Assembly (NCBI GenBank): GCA_963965975.1
Contig: OZ014418.1
Location: forward strand, 3,360,775 to 3,424,774
From: Xestospongia bergquistia
Taxonomy: Eukaryota; Porifera; Demospongiae; Haplosclerida; Petrosiidae
DNA length: 64,000 nt
Reading direction: 5' to 3'
In this document: positions 43,849 to 55,516 of the stretch, one piece after another
Numbering within the stretch: the first letter of the stretch is position 1
Layout: every line of letters begins with the position of its first letter
The notes under the pieces: generated by a model
The model's database searches: none
The model's input: only the letters and a program-made list of their open reading frames with translations
What the model was told of the DNA's origin: nothing
Translations under genes and position numbers: made by a program

Positions 43849-45910
43849 TTGATACCACTTATAGCAGTGAAGATAGTGATGAGTCATGTGAAGAGACAAC
43901 TTCAACTAATGATCCTGAAACTAAACTGCAAATTACTCCTCCTGCTAAAAGGAAGAGAATTAGATGTGCATATAATGATGCATGGAAGAAATCCATATCC
44001 AGCAGGATGTAAGCACTATGGTTGGTGTACGTATTGCTCTAAGTCTGTCAACATCAAAGCTGTTAGTAATGAATTAAAAAAGCATTATTTGACAAAAGTA
44101 CATAAAAGAAATGAAAAATCAATTCTTTCATCTACTTCACTCACTTCCTTAATAAATCAACATGATGTTGTGTGAGGAGAGATTCTTATTGCAATATTTA
44201 TTGCTGAGCATCATGTAGCTATAAGAGCTGTTGATCATTTGATAGAATTAATTAAAACCATATGTCATGATTCTAAAATAGTGAGTAAAATGAGATTTCA
44301 TAGAACCAAAGCAACCGCATTGATCCAGGTTATTGCAAGTGACATACAATCCTTGTTGATAAATAAAGTCCGTAATAATTTCTTCAGCATTGCTTTTGAT
44401 GAAACTACCGATGTGAGCACTACCAAGATTATGGTAACCATGCTGAGATATTTTGATGAAGCCTGTGGCTCTGTGAATACTATTCTGTACAAGATTGATG
44501 AAGTACCAATTGCTGATGCAGAGACTTTATTTAATGTTCTTGACAGTAACCTTACCAATGATTTGTTATCTTATGAGAAAATTGTGAGTGTAAGTACCGA
44601 CAGAGCTAACGTAATGATAGGACTAAGAAATTCAGTTACATCATGACTAATAGAGAAACAACCAGCTATATTTTCTTTACATTGCCCATACCATGTCAGT
44701 GCTCTTATTTCATCTTATGCAGCAAAAAAGCTACCTAAGAATATTGAGGAACTTGTGCGTGATATTTTTTATCATTTTAGTATGTCACCCAGACAAGAAG
44801 TCCTGTTTACTGAGTTTCAAAAATTTGTTGAGTGTAAACCACACAAGTTGCTACATCCTACCCAAACTAGGTGGCTGAGCTTGGAGCAAGTACTTGACAG
44901 AACTTTAGAACAATACCCTGCCCTTGTGTCATACTTTAGAAATTGTGAGGAAGAGTTAGTTTCAGTTATCAGAATTCATTCTCAGCTTTAAAATCATATC
45001 ACAAAATGTTACCTACTCTTTTTATCTGAAGCTCTGCCAGTTCTTAATAGCTTTAACCTTTTAATACAAGCTGGAGGGATTACTATACACCTCCTTTATG
45101 GTGAAATGGAAATGCTGTATCAAAAGATTTTGATGGCTTTTCTCAGACATGATGTTGTAGTTCTAGTTTCTCAAGGCTCGTTAAAAGACCTCAAAGAATG
45201 CCTTTGTACAATTTCTTGAGATTAGAACATTGCGATATTGGTATTAACACTGAAGCTTACCTTCAAGAGTTAGTTGAAGGTGAGGGAAATGAAGAGAGAA
45301 GATATGTATCTGAGAGAGAAATCCAACAACTTTGTGAGATCTGTGTGGAGTTTTAGATTGAATCTGCCTGTCAAACAAGGAAATGACTTCCTTTGGATAA
45401 TGCATTAATCAAAAATTTAGAGTGGCTACAACTACAGGCAGTATCAAGATTAATTGCTATTACCAAGCAGGTAATAGAATGTGCTAAATGTTTGCCTAAT
45501 GTGGTTCAAACAGCTGAGATAGCACCATTAAAAAGAGAATGTACAGAATACCTGTGCACTTCCATCAATAGTAACAGTGACATTATTCTTGACAAATACT
45601 GGACAAATGTATCTGTGATCAAGAATCCTGCCAATTTGCCTCGCTTCCCTTTGCTTAGTAAACTGGCTAAGGCACTGCTCATATTTGTCCATAGTAATGT
45701 AGATTTAGAGCATCTCTTTTCTCAGCATAACTTGAGTAAGACAAAGCACAGAAATAGACTTAGTACTAAAATGATAAATGCACTACTTTGTATCTAGACA
45801 AACATCAAGTCTGATTGCTACAAGTTTTTACCCACCAAATCACTTTTAAGAGCCTCCAGAAATCTTATTGCATCATCGAAAGACACATCAGACTCGGTTG
45901 CTAATGAGTA
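43849..45910 (+). pseudogene. hAT transposase (hAT-4), copy B
   Basis: Same protein as 35100-37190. The core frame 44239-44646 is longer than in copy A because the one-base insertion is absent, and reads through FDETTDVSTTK to STDRANVMIGLRNSVTS, where CGA is changed to TGA. Later frames give RHDIFYHFSMSPRQ-like helices and LPRFPLLSKLAKALLIFVHS with NVDLEHLF (the conserved ER of the dimerisation motif altered). Inactive. Confidence 0.85.
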
Positions 45911-46017
45911 ATGAATAAACATCATACTGAGTAACTTTTAGCATGGTCATATATATATTCAGACAATTGTATGTTAATGTCAGATAAAATAAGATTTTTT
46001 TTGCAAAATGTTCAGAT

Positions 46018-46410
46018 TTGCATGTGAAAAAATTGGCAACACTCCCATTAAACACCACACCAACTCTTCGTCCTGTTTCATCTCCATGTAGTCAATTGTT
46101 CTCTTATCCAGACTACAGTTTACCTCCTACTGCAGATACAACCAACCATTTGATAAATGCCCTGGAATTTACTTCACCATATCCTTGTTTCAATGATTAC
46201 TTGGTATATCTACCCACCAACTATGATATGACAATGAACCACATAATGTAAAATTGAAATGTGGTATTTTTGTTATTCAACTTTATTAGTTAATTTACCA
46301 ACTAAATATCTTTAAATTCAAATCATTTTTTTGACTTATTATTGTGCATTAATTTAATATTTACAAAGTTAAAAGCACAAGAAGTTAAGACAATGTGTAC
46401 AACACAATAG
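46018..46410 (+). pseudogene. Homeobox C-terminal tail and 3' flank, copy B
   Basis: The frame 46018-46251 repeats 37293-37526 with few substitutions (LPLNTTPTLRPVSSPCSQLF, YSLPPTADTTNHL) and ends MTMNHIM and TAA. It duplicated along with the hAT-4 element. Confidence 0.6.
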
Positions 46411-46739
46411 AGTGTTGGTATACTAACAAAGGTTAACTATCTATAGTACATTGATTGCAAATAAAAATAAAATACAGTGAGTACAAATAGAAGAGTGCTT
46501 TGATCATTTGCTTCTTGTAAGCGGAATATGTTCCTCTTATATGAAAGTAAGTATTAGCTCTTTGTATGGACCAACCATTGTTTCTTTATTGAGTTTAGTT
46601 AATTATTATAGTAAAATTATTTCAAATTCATCATCTGTAAACAGTACTCTCTAAATCAGCTCTTAAAGCATGACATTAATTGGAACTGTATTTCAGAATG
46701 TGATCAAAATGTAAGTACTGTTAAATAGAAATTAATGTC

Positions 46740-46990
46740 TTCAAGATTAGTACATCACATTAGTCAGTTACAAATTAGAACATCTAGTGATGATGCAGCA
46801 ATGGGATTGGTCCTTTAATTTTCGGTTGTAATGGTGATTGAGAAATATCATGTAGCATTCATCTCAGTACAGTGCAAAAAGAAGAATTCTCAAGTAGAAA
46901 AAGATGCTCTTTCATTAGTATTTGACAGGTCCACTAATACTTGTACAGCAGAAATTTTATATTAATAACAGATCATAAAACCACCCTCCT
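46740..46990 (+). pseudogene. Gypsy RNase H fragment, copy B
   Basis: Counterpart of 38040-38270, with a small deletion after ALSLVFD. Confidence 0.55.
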
Positions 46991-47329
46991 AGACTTGCTG
47001 CTGCCAGATTGCAAAGGTAGGATATTTTTTATCTGCCTATACTTATGACATTGAAGGTCAATACACTCTGTTATGTACTAATACCGACACCTTCTCAAGA
47101 TTGCATTTTGACTTTAAGAAAAGGTTCAGCAGGTTCTTTTCACACTACACACAGAAATGTGTGAATCATGATCGAATATAATAGAATGTGTGGCAAAAGA
47201 AGGTAAAATGCTGAGAGAGAAAGCAAATGAATATAAAAAAATATTGATCGAGGTAAAACAAAGTCTAGAAGAATGTTAGTAATGTGTCTTAAAAATTTGG
47301 AGAAAAAGAGATATAGGGCAGTAGTCAGA

Positions 47330-48920
47330 GAAGCCCATTGCTTTCATATCACGTACTTTGACACCCACAGAAAAAAATTACTCACAACTGGAGAAGGAAG
47401 GTCTGGCAGTGGTATTTGCTGTTAAAAAGTTCCATCAGTACTTTTTAGGGCGGAAATTTATCATATATTCAGATCATCAACCTTTGAAGCATTTGTTCAG
47501 TGAGAACCACCCATGTCCCTCAGATGGCTGCTCCTAGGATCAAGTGATGGTCCCTATTTATAAGGTCTTATCAGTATGTTATCCAATACTGACCTGGTCA
47601 CTAGATTGCCAATACTGATGCTTTTATCAGACTACCTATATCTGACAAAAAAGTTAAATTTTAGTTTTGAGGGTGGAGAGGTTGTTAATTTCTTTCTTAA
47701 TCATCTTTCATAGGCAAAAATTACAGCATCCCAGATCAGATACTGGACCAGTAAGGATCAAATTTATTTTGTGTACATCATTTCATTCTACATGGTTGGA
47801 ATACCAGTAATTCTGGTGATTTACAACCTTCCTTTTATCATTGAAATGAATTAAGCGTCATGGACAGCTGCGTACTATGTGGGTCACATGTTGTGATTCC
47901 ACCTCAGGGTCATGCCATAGTGTTAGAGCAACTTCATGACACTCATCCCGGCACCAATTGAAAGAAACATTTGGCTAGATCTTATATCTGGTGGCCGCAT
48001 CTTGATTCTGATATTGTTACTAAAGTAAGACACTGTAACATTTATCAAAACAATCGTTCATCACCCCGAAGGTCCCTTTACACCCATGGGGCCTATTAGA
48101 CCTTGGACAAGATTACATATAGACCATGCCGGACCCTTTCATGGTAAACTTTTCTAGTAGTTGTAGATGCACATTCCAAATGGATAGATGTTCAGATTGT
48201 GAAATCTACAGCTTCCAATTCAACAATTGCAGTCTTACGTTACCTTTTTGCCACACACATGGCCTTCCAGAAGACATAGTATCAGACAATGGACCTGGTT
48301 TTAGAAGTTCTGTATCCAGCTTCAAACAAGTTGGCTGAACGTGCTGTCTAAAGTTTCAAGCATGCTGTCTTAAAAATAGAAGGAGCCATGAAAACTTAGG
48401 TTAGCTTGATTTTTATTGAAATACTGTGTAACACCTCAGATTATCACGGGAGTTTCACCTTCTGAACTATTAATGGGAAGATGACTCCACACATCATTAG
48501 ATTTACTACATCCAGACACTTCATGCAAAATGTCATAGAAACAAGACAAGTTGATTAGGAATAAAGCTCCTCATAAGTTTGAAATTGGTGACAAACTCTT
48601 CGCAAAATACTTCCATGAAACGGAATGGATACCTGTAAAGGTTACAAAAGTCACTGGTCACTTTCAGATGCAAACACTGGCATTGTCCTAAGACGTCATG
48701 TTGACCATTTTAGACGTAACTATTCTGAGCACGTTTCACAGGAACCAGTTGAAGATTGGTGTATGTCAGATACGTTCACTCCAAATCCAGACCGTCCTGC
48801 AGTTCAAGTTGATATACCACCACCTGCACAGGTTCGTCCAGTTGCTGTTTGCCATTCTACTCATGTACCTCAACCTGTTGATCATTTTGCACCCCTACTT
48901 CAAACTTAAGAGGGGGGAAA
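47330..48920 (+). pseudogene. Gypsy-X RNase H and integrase, copy B
   Basis: RNase H (LTTGEGRSGSG-like frame and AVKKFHQYFLGRKFIIYSDH) is followed by the integrase zinc part, and then the piece lost from copy A with the first catalytic Asp (RLHIDHAGPFHG near 48113). VSDNGPGFRSSVSSF and the C-terminal block NTGIVLRRHVDHFRRNYSEH with a long Pro-rich tail (48625-48909) complete it. It is the better guide to the ancestral integrase, but has frameshifts and the Cys-to-Tyr change. Confidence 0.75.
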
Positions 48921-49113
48921 TGTGATTATTATGAATAATTATGGTAATAATGTATAATATTTATGTATCCCAGAATATTCTACAATAAGCCATGTATCTA
49001 TTGTGTGAGCACATTTTGGAGCAGTGAGCTCTGTTTTTGTCATGTTGACTCTCTTTCTTGATTCTTATATATTTGTTGTTATATGTTGAATTAATCTCGG
49101 TCAGGTTACAACA
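48921..49113 (+). mobile_element. 3' LTR of Gypsy-X, copy B (uninterrupted)
   Basis: A 193-base LTR starts TGTGATTATTATG after a polypurine tract and ends GGTTACAACA. The right flank TTGCC (49114-49118) equals the left flank of the 5' LTR at 19388-19392. Confidence 0.85.
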
Positions 49114-50935
49114 TTGCCCATAGTGATGATTATGAAACCAGACAACTCAATATGTATCAGTGGAGATTACAAAACCACTATAAATACAGCATCTAAGCTT
49201 GATACCTCCTACCTGTTACCTAAAGTTGATTTTTCTCCTCGCTAGTGAGAGGGATGTTTCTCATTATTGTGGATCTGTCAATCACATATCAACAAGTAGA
49301 AATCGATCTATAGTCTCATCTATATACTAACATGAATACACACAAAGGGTTACACATAAACATGTAACTATCATTCAGATTCAACTCAGCACTGTTAATA
49401 TTTCACCACCTGATGGAGAATCTCCTCTAAAAACTACCACATTTCAGTATATATATATATGATACACTAATCAGAGGCCATACTGAATGAGAGCATGTAC
49501 CCAATGAAGAGAAAGTATTAAAAAGATTGTCATTAGCTGGAATGAAACTTAGATAAGAAAAATGTACATTGTCCAATACCTAGACATAAATCACTAAAAA
49601 TGAAATTGAGCCTACATAAGAGAAAGTAGAAGCCATTGTACACAATGTACAGACACCCCATCCTACCAATATGTCAGAGCTTAAAGGATTTTTAAGCTCA
49701 ATTAATTACTATGATAACTACAACTTTGAATCTGTTATATTCACTTTTGCACAAAGATAGGCATTGGAACTGGAAGTCAGAATAAGAAATCAATAAAGCT
49801 AAGGATTTGATCAAATCACCTACTGTACTCCCTCATTATGATGGTACATAGAAATTGGTCTTAACTTGTGATGCATCACCCATTGGAGTACAAACAGTTA
49901 TAGCAAATTAAAAAAGATCCAGTACTATTGAGAGTAGCTACTTTACTTAGAGGCAGGCCAGAGAATTCATCAGATATTCCATTGGATTGCATACACTAAT
50001 ATTGATGACAAACTGACTTAAATTTACTTGATAGATGTGTATTGTGGTGCACATGAGTCATCATTCCAATCAAGTTAGGAACTCAGGTCTTAGAATAATT
50101 ACACCATACTCACCCAGGAGTAGTGAAAATGAAATGATCACCTTGTAGATACATTTAGTGGTATGACATATGTTTATAGTTGTCATTGATTCTTACACTA
50201 AATGGTTAGAGGTTTTTACTGTACACATAACAATGTTGAGAAATTAAGAATGATATTTTCATCATTTGGTTTACTACACAACACAGTGAGTGGCAATGGT
50301 TCTCTTTCACAAGCCAAGAATTTCAGGATTTTATGAAGAGTAATGGAATTATTCATGTGAAGTATCAACATACCACCCATCGTCTAAGGGTCTTGCGATG
50401 AGAGTGGTACAAATTTTCAAGAGAGTTCTAGAACCACAAACAGAAGGATGTTTGGAGGGTAAAATATCTATGGTTTTGTTGAATTACAGAGTCACTCCTC
50501 AATCTTCTACAACAGTTCCTGCGGAATTGCTTTTTGGTAGAAAACTAAAAGTTTGTTTGGATTTATTACCCCCAGATGTTCAGGGGAAGGTACAATCTAA
50601 AGTGGAGAAACAGTAAGAAGCTCATGTCTATTCAGAGAAGATGATACTGTGTTTTGTAGGAATGATAGAAGTGATCTAAATGAAAGAAGGAATTGTTTAT
50701 AACAGATTAGGTCCAGTGTCCTACATTGTGAAATTGAAGAATGGCATTGAACATAGAGCAGTTACATAAGAGGACATCTCTATTATCTGAAACAGATGAA
50801 TCAGACATCTCTTTTGACGATTTTCCTGGAGTTACCTCAGTTACTGTAGACTCTAGTTTAGTATAACCATCAATTCCAGGACCAATAAGATCTACTAGAA
50901 TTTGTAAACCTTCTAACCAATGTTTTTAATCATAA
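49114..50935 (+). pseudogene. Gypsy-Y, 3' part (RT, RNase H, integrase)
   Basis: Continues Gypsy-Y from the target site: ICISGDYKTT, YIYDTLIRGHTE (catalytic motif damaged), then RNase H remnants near 49840-50010 and the integrase: FIVVIDSYTKWLEVF (first Asp), SGNGSLSQA in place of SDNG (second Asp lost), HPSSKGLAMRVVQIFKRVLE and LLNYRVTPQSSTTVPAELLF at 50398-50616. It ends in an acidic C-terminal tail. Inactive. Confidence 0.75.
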
Positions 50936-50951
50936 GGTGGGAGGAATATGC

Positions 50952-51172
50952 TCTATTATTTTCTGATGTAGTTTTGTGTTTAATTAGAATTCTTTATGTT
51001 TATTTATGAATATTATTACCCTGTTTAAACTTTTTGTCCCTCAACTGATTTATGCAACTTACAGTTTAAAATGTCCATGTGATCATATCAGCTATTTTGT
51101 GTTTTGTTTAATGTAGGTATGTTTATACTCAAATAAAGTTACTAACTATAATAGAGTGAATACATCACAGAG
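50952..51172 (+). mobile_element. Putative LTR between Gypsy-Y and Gypsy-W
   Basis: The stretch begins TGCTCTATTATTTTC after a purine-rich tract (AAGGTGGGAGGAA) and ends GAGTGAATACATCA. It contains AATAAA near its end and is followed by a gag-type start at 51204. It can be read as the 3' LTR of Gypsy-Y and the 5' LTR of the next element. No second copy was found to confirm it. Confidence 0.4.
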
Positions 51173-51203
51173 GTGAACAAAGAGGAGCTACTCAACATAC
51201 AAG

Positions 51204-53261
51204 ATGTCAACCATAAAACCAAAAAGGGGTCAACAACTTAAGAGGCCAAGCACAATCAATTGTACCAGATGTGGTGTAAATTACAGTGCCCAGCTTGTAA
51301 CCTTTTTGTCACAAATGTAGAACACTAGCAAATTTTTTGCTGTAATCCACCTAGCAAAATAGACTCTATTCAAAAAAGTGAGTTCCTAGGACAGCTGCAA
51401 GCTGTTACAGGAGATAAGAAGCCATGGATTACTCTCCATTTGAATGGTCAGTCCTGTCAATTCAAGCTTGATGTAACAATAATTCCCAAAGATGGAGTCA
51501 AATTACAGTCCTCAGATCGAGCACCGAGAGGTATTAGCTTAAACCAGTTAAAATAAAAGGAAAATTAACTGGGACAATATGCAATAAAAATCAAGAGAAT
51601 AAGCAAGAAATTTATGTTATTGAAGATTTAGTAAGCCTATTACTAGCTAGGACATCCAGTAATTGAAAGTTTCCAACATTTTTGACTCTGTTATTGACAG
51701 TTGTAAAGAGCAAATCACAGAAGCTAATCTTCATCTTTTAGAAGCATTGGTACATTCAAAGGAGAATATCAAATTAAATTAATCAACAACCTGACTCTGT
51801 ATTCATTGACAACACCTCAAAGTGTACCACTCCCATTGTTCTATACAGTCAATTAAGAAATCGATCAAATTGAAAGAACAGGAGTAATCTGTAGAGTTGA
51901 TGAACTGAATCAATGGTGCCCAGGAATGATTGTTATATCAAAATCTAATCATAAATACATATATGTGTTGATCTTACTAAATTGAATAGGCAAATAATTT
52001 GAGAGAGGGATATCCTACCTTCAGTGGAACAATAGTTGACAAATGCCAAATTGTTTTCTGAATTGGACACTAATTAATAGCTGTAATTGACTCAACAGGA
52101 TAATATTCTTCACCAAGAAGCAACTGAATTTGTCAACATTGTCATTGATAGTTTTCCAGTGTTGGAGGGACACCTCAAGATTAAAGTGACCAAAAGAATC
52201 AGGCAGTTTGCAAACAATAATCAAGTACTGTTTGGATGAATGGCTACTACAACATCTAATAAGTGAGTCACTTTAACCTTATTATATCTTTGCAGCAAAA
52301 GAAACAATAAATAATGACTACTACTTAAAGTAGGATTAGTGGTACCACTTACAATAAAATCAGAGATAATGAAGAGGCTCCATAGTGCACATCAAGGCAT
52401 TATTAAAACCAGAGAAAGAACTAGAACTTCCATTAATATCATGCGAACATCCACTGTTGCCATGGCTACATGCTGGAAGTGATTTATTTGAGTGGAAAAA
52501 TTCAGTGTATGTATTAGTTGTCAACTATTTCTCACAATATATTAAAATACCAAAACTCTCAAGAATCATGTCAGAAGAGGTTATTCAAGAATCAAAATCA
52601 ATTTTTGCTTGACATGGTGTACTTAGATCTGACAATGGACCACAATATTCATCTTATGTTTTTCAACAATTCTCAAACGGGTATGGATTTGATCATATGA
52701 CTAGTTATCCCAAATATCCACAGAGCAATGGAGAAGCGAAATGTGTGGCAGAAAGTCAAAAACTTACGCAAGAAATCTGACAACCTTTAATTAGCTCTAC
52801 TATTCTACAGATCAACTCCACTAAATAATGGATATGGCTCCTTGGAACTATTAATGAAGAGAAAGTTATGTACTATTATTATCAATTATAGGATCAACTG
52901 AAACCATCTATATCAGAGTATGAACAAATCAATTTTAAAATCAAATTAAAAGAGAGGCAAAAAGAGAATTATGACCATCAGAGTGAAGGAAAAAGAAGAA
53001 ATGCCATATCTATCTTATAATTTCATGATCTGTAATAAGGAGAAACCAAAGACATATTGTTAGCAACCCTCAAGAGAATTCTCTAATTATTGATAAAGGA
53101 CCTTTAGAAGATCCAATTAGTGATGAGACCACTCAAACTCAAACTAATAATGTTCCTATTTCAGTTAATTGTAATACTAGAGACATCGTCAGTAGAAGTG
53201 GAAAAATATCTTGTCTGCCAGTACAATAATGTAATATGTATTGACCTACCAGAAGGGGTGA
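51204..53261 (+). pseudogene. Gypsy-W, internally deleted Ty3/Gypsy element
   Basis: It starts MSTIKPKRGQQLKRPSTINC with a zinc knuckle remnant (CTRCGVNYSAQ). A protease region follows (KPWITLHLNGQSCQFKLDVT; the DTG is lost), then RT start pieces (LYSLTTPQSVPLPLFY). Most of RT and RNase H is absent. Integrase pieces follow: VLVVNYFSQYIKIPKL, LRSDNGPQYSSYVFQQFS, TSYPKYPQSNGEAK. It belongs to the K02A2.6-like group. Stops throughout. Confidence 0.65.
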
Positions 53262-53376
53262 TGTAATAATATCACTTAGCTTCATACCTAGGTGTTCACA
53301 AAAGTAAAGAACACCTGGCAATTACTGCTTGTGCATGTGTACAATTATTAAAATATATTGACTTCATATTTACAAC
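53262..53376 (+). mobile_element. Candidate LTR, with inverted partner at 55975-56055
   Basis: After AGAAGGGG the sequence TGATGTAATAATATCAC runs to ATTTACAACA (TG..CA). A block of about 65 bases in it (CCTAGGTGTTCAC..GCATGTGTACAATT) is found inverted at 55975-56055 with several mismatches. It may be the 3' LTR of Gypsy-W plus an LTR piece in the other direction, or terminal repeats of a DIRS-like element. Confidence 0.4.
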
Positions 53377-53379
53377 ATT

Positions 53380-53463
53380 TTAAAGAAAATGATGAATCAA
53401 TATGCTGTGCTTTATATTGATGACATTCCATTTATGATAGATCACATTTATGTACATAGATCG
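53380..53463 (+). pseudogene. Reverse transcriptase relic, left part
   Basis: The sequence reads MMNQYAVLYIDDIPFMIDHI and ends at the pogo element. YIDDI is an RT catalytic motif. The right part (LVQYNCDLKSLGFTNNFL near 55600) resembles the following RT block of DIRS-type elements. Assignment to DIRS rather than Gypsy is tentative. Confidence 0.4.
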
Positions 53464-55516
53464 CAGGGGTTCATACAGGGGGAGGAGAAACTTGGGATAT
53501 CTCCTCCCCCCCAAGAATTTTCCAATACATTTTTCATTTCTATAATTATTTAATTTAAAGTTCAATGCGCCTATTTTTTTGTTTGAAAATATCCATTATT
53601 GCATTAAAGTCAACAACTTTTAATGGAGGTCCTTCTATTACAACCTTCATTAAATGTTCAAGATTTGAATCAGATAGTCGACTACGTAGAAAATGCTAAT
53701 ATGCAACTGTTACATGTTACATTGTGTAATACAATAAGTGATGATTTTCTAAAGAAAGAACAATGAAATACTGTAAACTACTAATATTAGAGTGCGACTA
53801 ATTTTAGAGATATTGGTGATTTGAAAAAAAATCGCTAAATTTAATATTAGTTAAGAGCGAGTCACGTGCGTTGAAAAAGAAGAAGTGTGCAAACTGAACA
53901 GCGAAAGTCATGTATCTTATAAGATGGCTTTGTGGGTCATCATTGTCAGAACTAATGAGGATGGAGTAATGACAGCTGCAAACAAAGAGGTCGAAAGGTG
54001 AAGCAAGTGCAAAGGAAAAGAGGCAGGTATCATCATTATGATGATGAAACATGTGTTAAAATTGCCAAGTACTCGTGTGAATGTGGAATAAGGCAGCTGC
54101 TGACAAATTCACTAAGGAGCTTGGATTTTTGGTTACCGAAAGTACAATAAGAAACATGAAAATGAGCTACCTTTCTATACTTAGAAAGGAGAAAGATCCT
54201 GAGAGAATACAGTCTTCCTCATGGATCTAGAGGGAGACCACTGATGCTTCGTGATTATGACCAGGATGTATCAAACTACATCAAAAGCCTAAGAGAAGCA
54301 GGAGGTATTGTAAATTGCTCAATAGTTGTTGCTGCAGCTAAGAGTGTCTTGTCCCATAAGAACCGAGGACTCCTGAAAGAACATGGTGGTCCAATCTGTT
54401 TTAGTTTAACCTGAGCAGAATCATTCCTTTGTAGAAATGGGTATGTGAAGTGCAAGGCCACCAAGGCTGCCCACAGTTGCCTGATGATTTTCCAGAAGTA
54501 AAGTAGGCATTCCTTCAGTGAGTCAAGAGTGAAGTTAAAACATGGAACATTCCACATGTCCTCATCATCAACTGGGACCAAACTGGATCCAAGTTAGTTC
54601 CAGTAAGTGAATGGACCATGGAAAGGGAAGGCACAAAACAAGTTGCTATCATAGGACAGGAAGATAAAAGGGAAGTTACTGTTCTTATGTCTGTAACTGC
54701 TTCTGGTATTCTACTTCCTTTTCAAGTCATCTATCTGGGAAAGGCAATTGGGTGCCACGCTAAAGTCACATTTCCTAACGATTGGAACATTACTCAGAGT
54801 GACAGTCACTGGAGCACTGAGTCAACAATGTTGGAGTTTATCGACAAAGTTATTGTACCTTATGTTACACAGACAAGAGAAAAGCTCCAGCTTGCTTCAG
54901 ACCAGCCAGCTCTTGCTTTATTTGACATTTTCAAGGCACATTGCTGTGAGTCTGTCCTGGAAAAGCTACATCAACATCATATCCATCAACTGTTCATACC
55001 AGCAGGATGTACAGGGGAGCTACAACCCCTCGATCTTACTGTTAATTCGTTGAAAGCATCTATGAAAGCTCACTTTTACCATTGGTATTCTACTGAAGTC
55101 AAAGAAGCTTTAGAGCAAGGACAAGAAATAGCTAATGTGAAGGTTGACCTTTGAGCTTCAATTGTGAAACCTCTGCATGGTAACTGGCTAATGATGGCAC
55201 TCTCATTTCTCAAAAAAAAGAAAGATATCATAGAAAAAGGATTTGAAAAAAGTGGAATTTTGAGTTCCATTGCAATTGCCAGTACTTGATATATTCATAA
55301 AATGCAATTTTGATACTTTTCATACTAGTACTAGTAATTGTTTTTAACAACATTAAATTTAATAGACACTAATATGGTAATGAAGCAAAAATGCTAAAAA
55401 AGTAGCCACCAACATTAGTAGTTTTACAGTACAGCATGATGCATATATAGTACAATACTGCATATGCATTGACAGAATTCCCCCCCCCCCAAGTTCAAAT
55501 CTTGTATGAACCCCTG
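53464..55516 (+). mobile_element. pogo/Tigger-like DNA transposon
   Basis: The left end is CAGGGGTTCATACAGGGGGA and the right end in reverse complement is CAGGGGTTCATACAAG, giving 14-base identical terminal repeats. It contains a DDE_1-type transposase gene. The expected TA duplication is not visible at the ends, so the border may have mutated. Confidence 0.75.
53950..55155 (+). pseudogene. pogo-like transposase (DDE_1), N-terminus broken
   Basis: The N-terminal helix-turn-helix part is in shifted frames (KRGRYHHYDDETCVKIAKYS, GFLVTESTIRNMK, LREAGGIVNCSIVVAAAKSV). From about 54550 to 55155 the catalytic domain is open: LIINWDQTGSKL (first Asp), GQEDKREVTVLMSV, LALFDIFKAHCCES (second Asp), AGCTGELQPLDLTVN (third Asp). 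The DDD triad looks complete. A stop at 55155 and the frameshifts upstream make the gene inactive as it stands. Confidence 0.8.

Larger units (their letters stand above)
42268..49647. repeat. Tandem duplication, copy B (7.4 kb)
   Basis: Second copy of the unit 31731-42267, in direct orientation. At the MITE and THAP sites it keeps the uninterrupted state and so serves as an internal outgroup for dating insertions in copy A. Confidence 0.85.
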
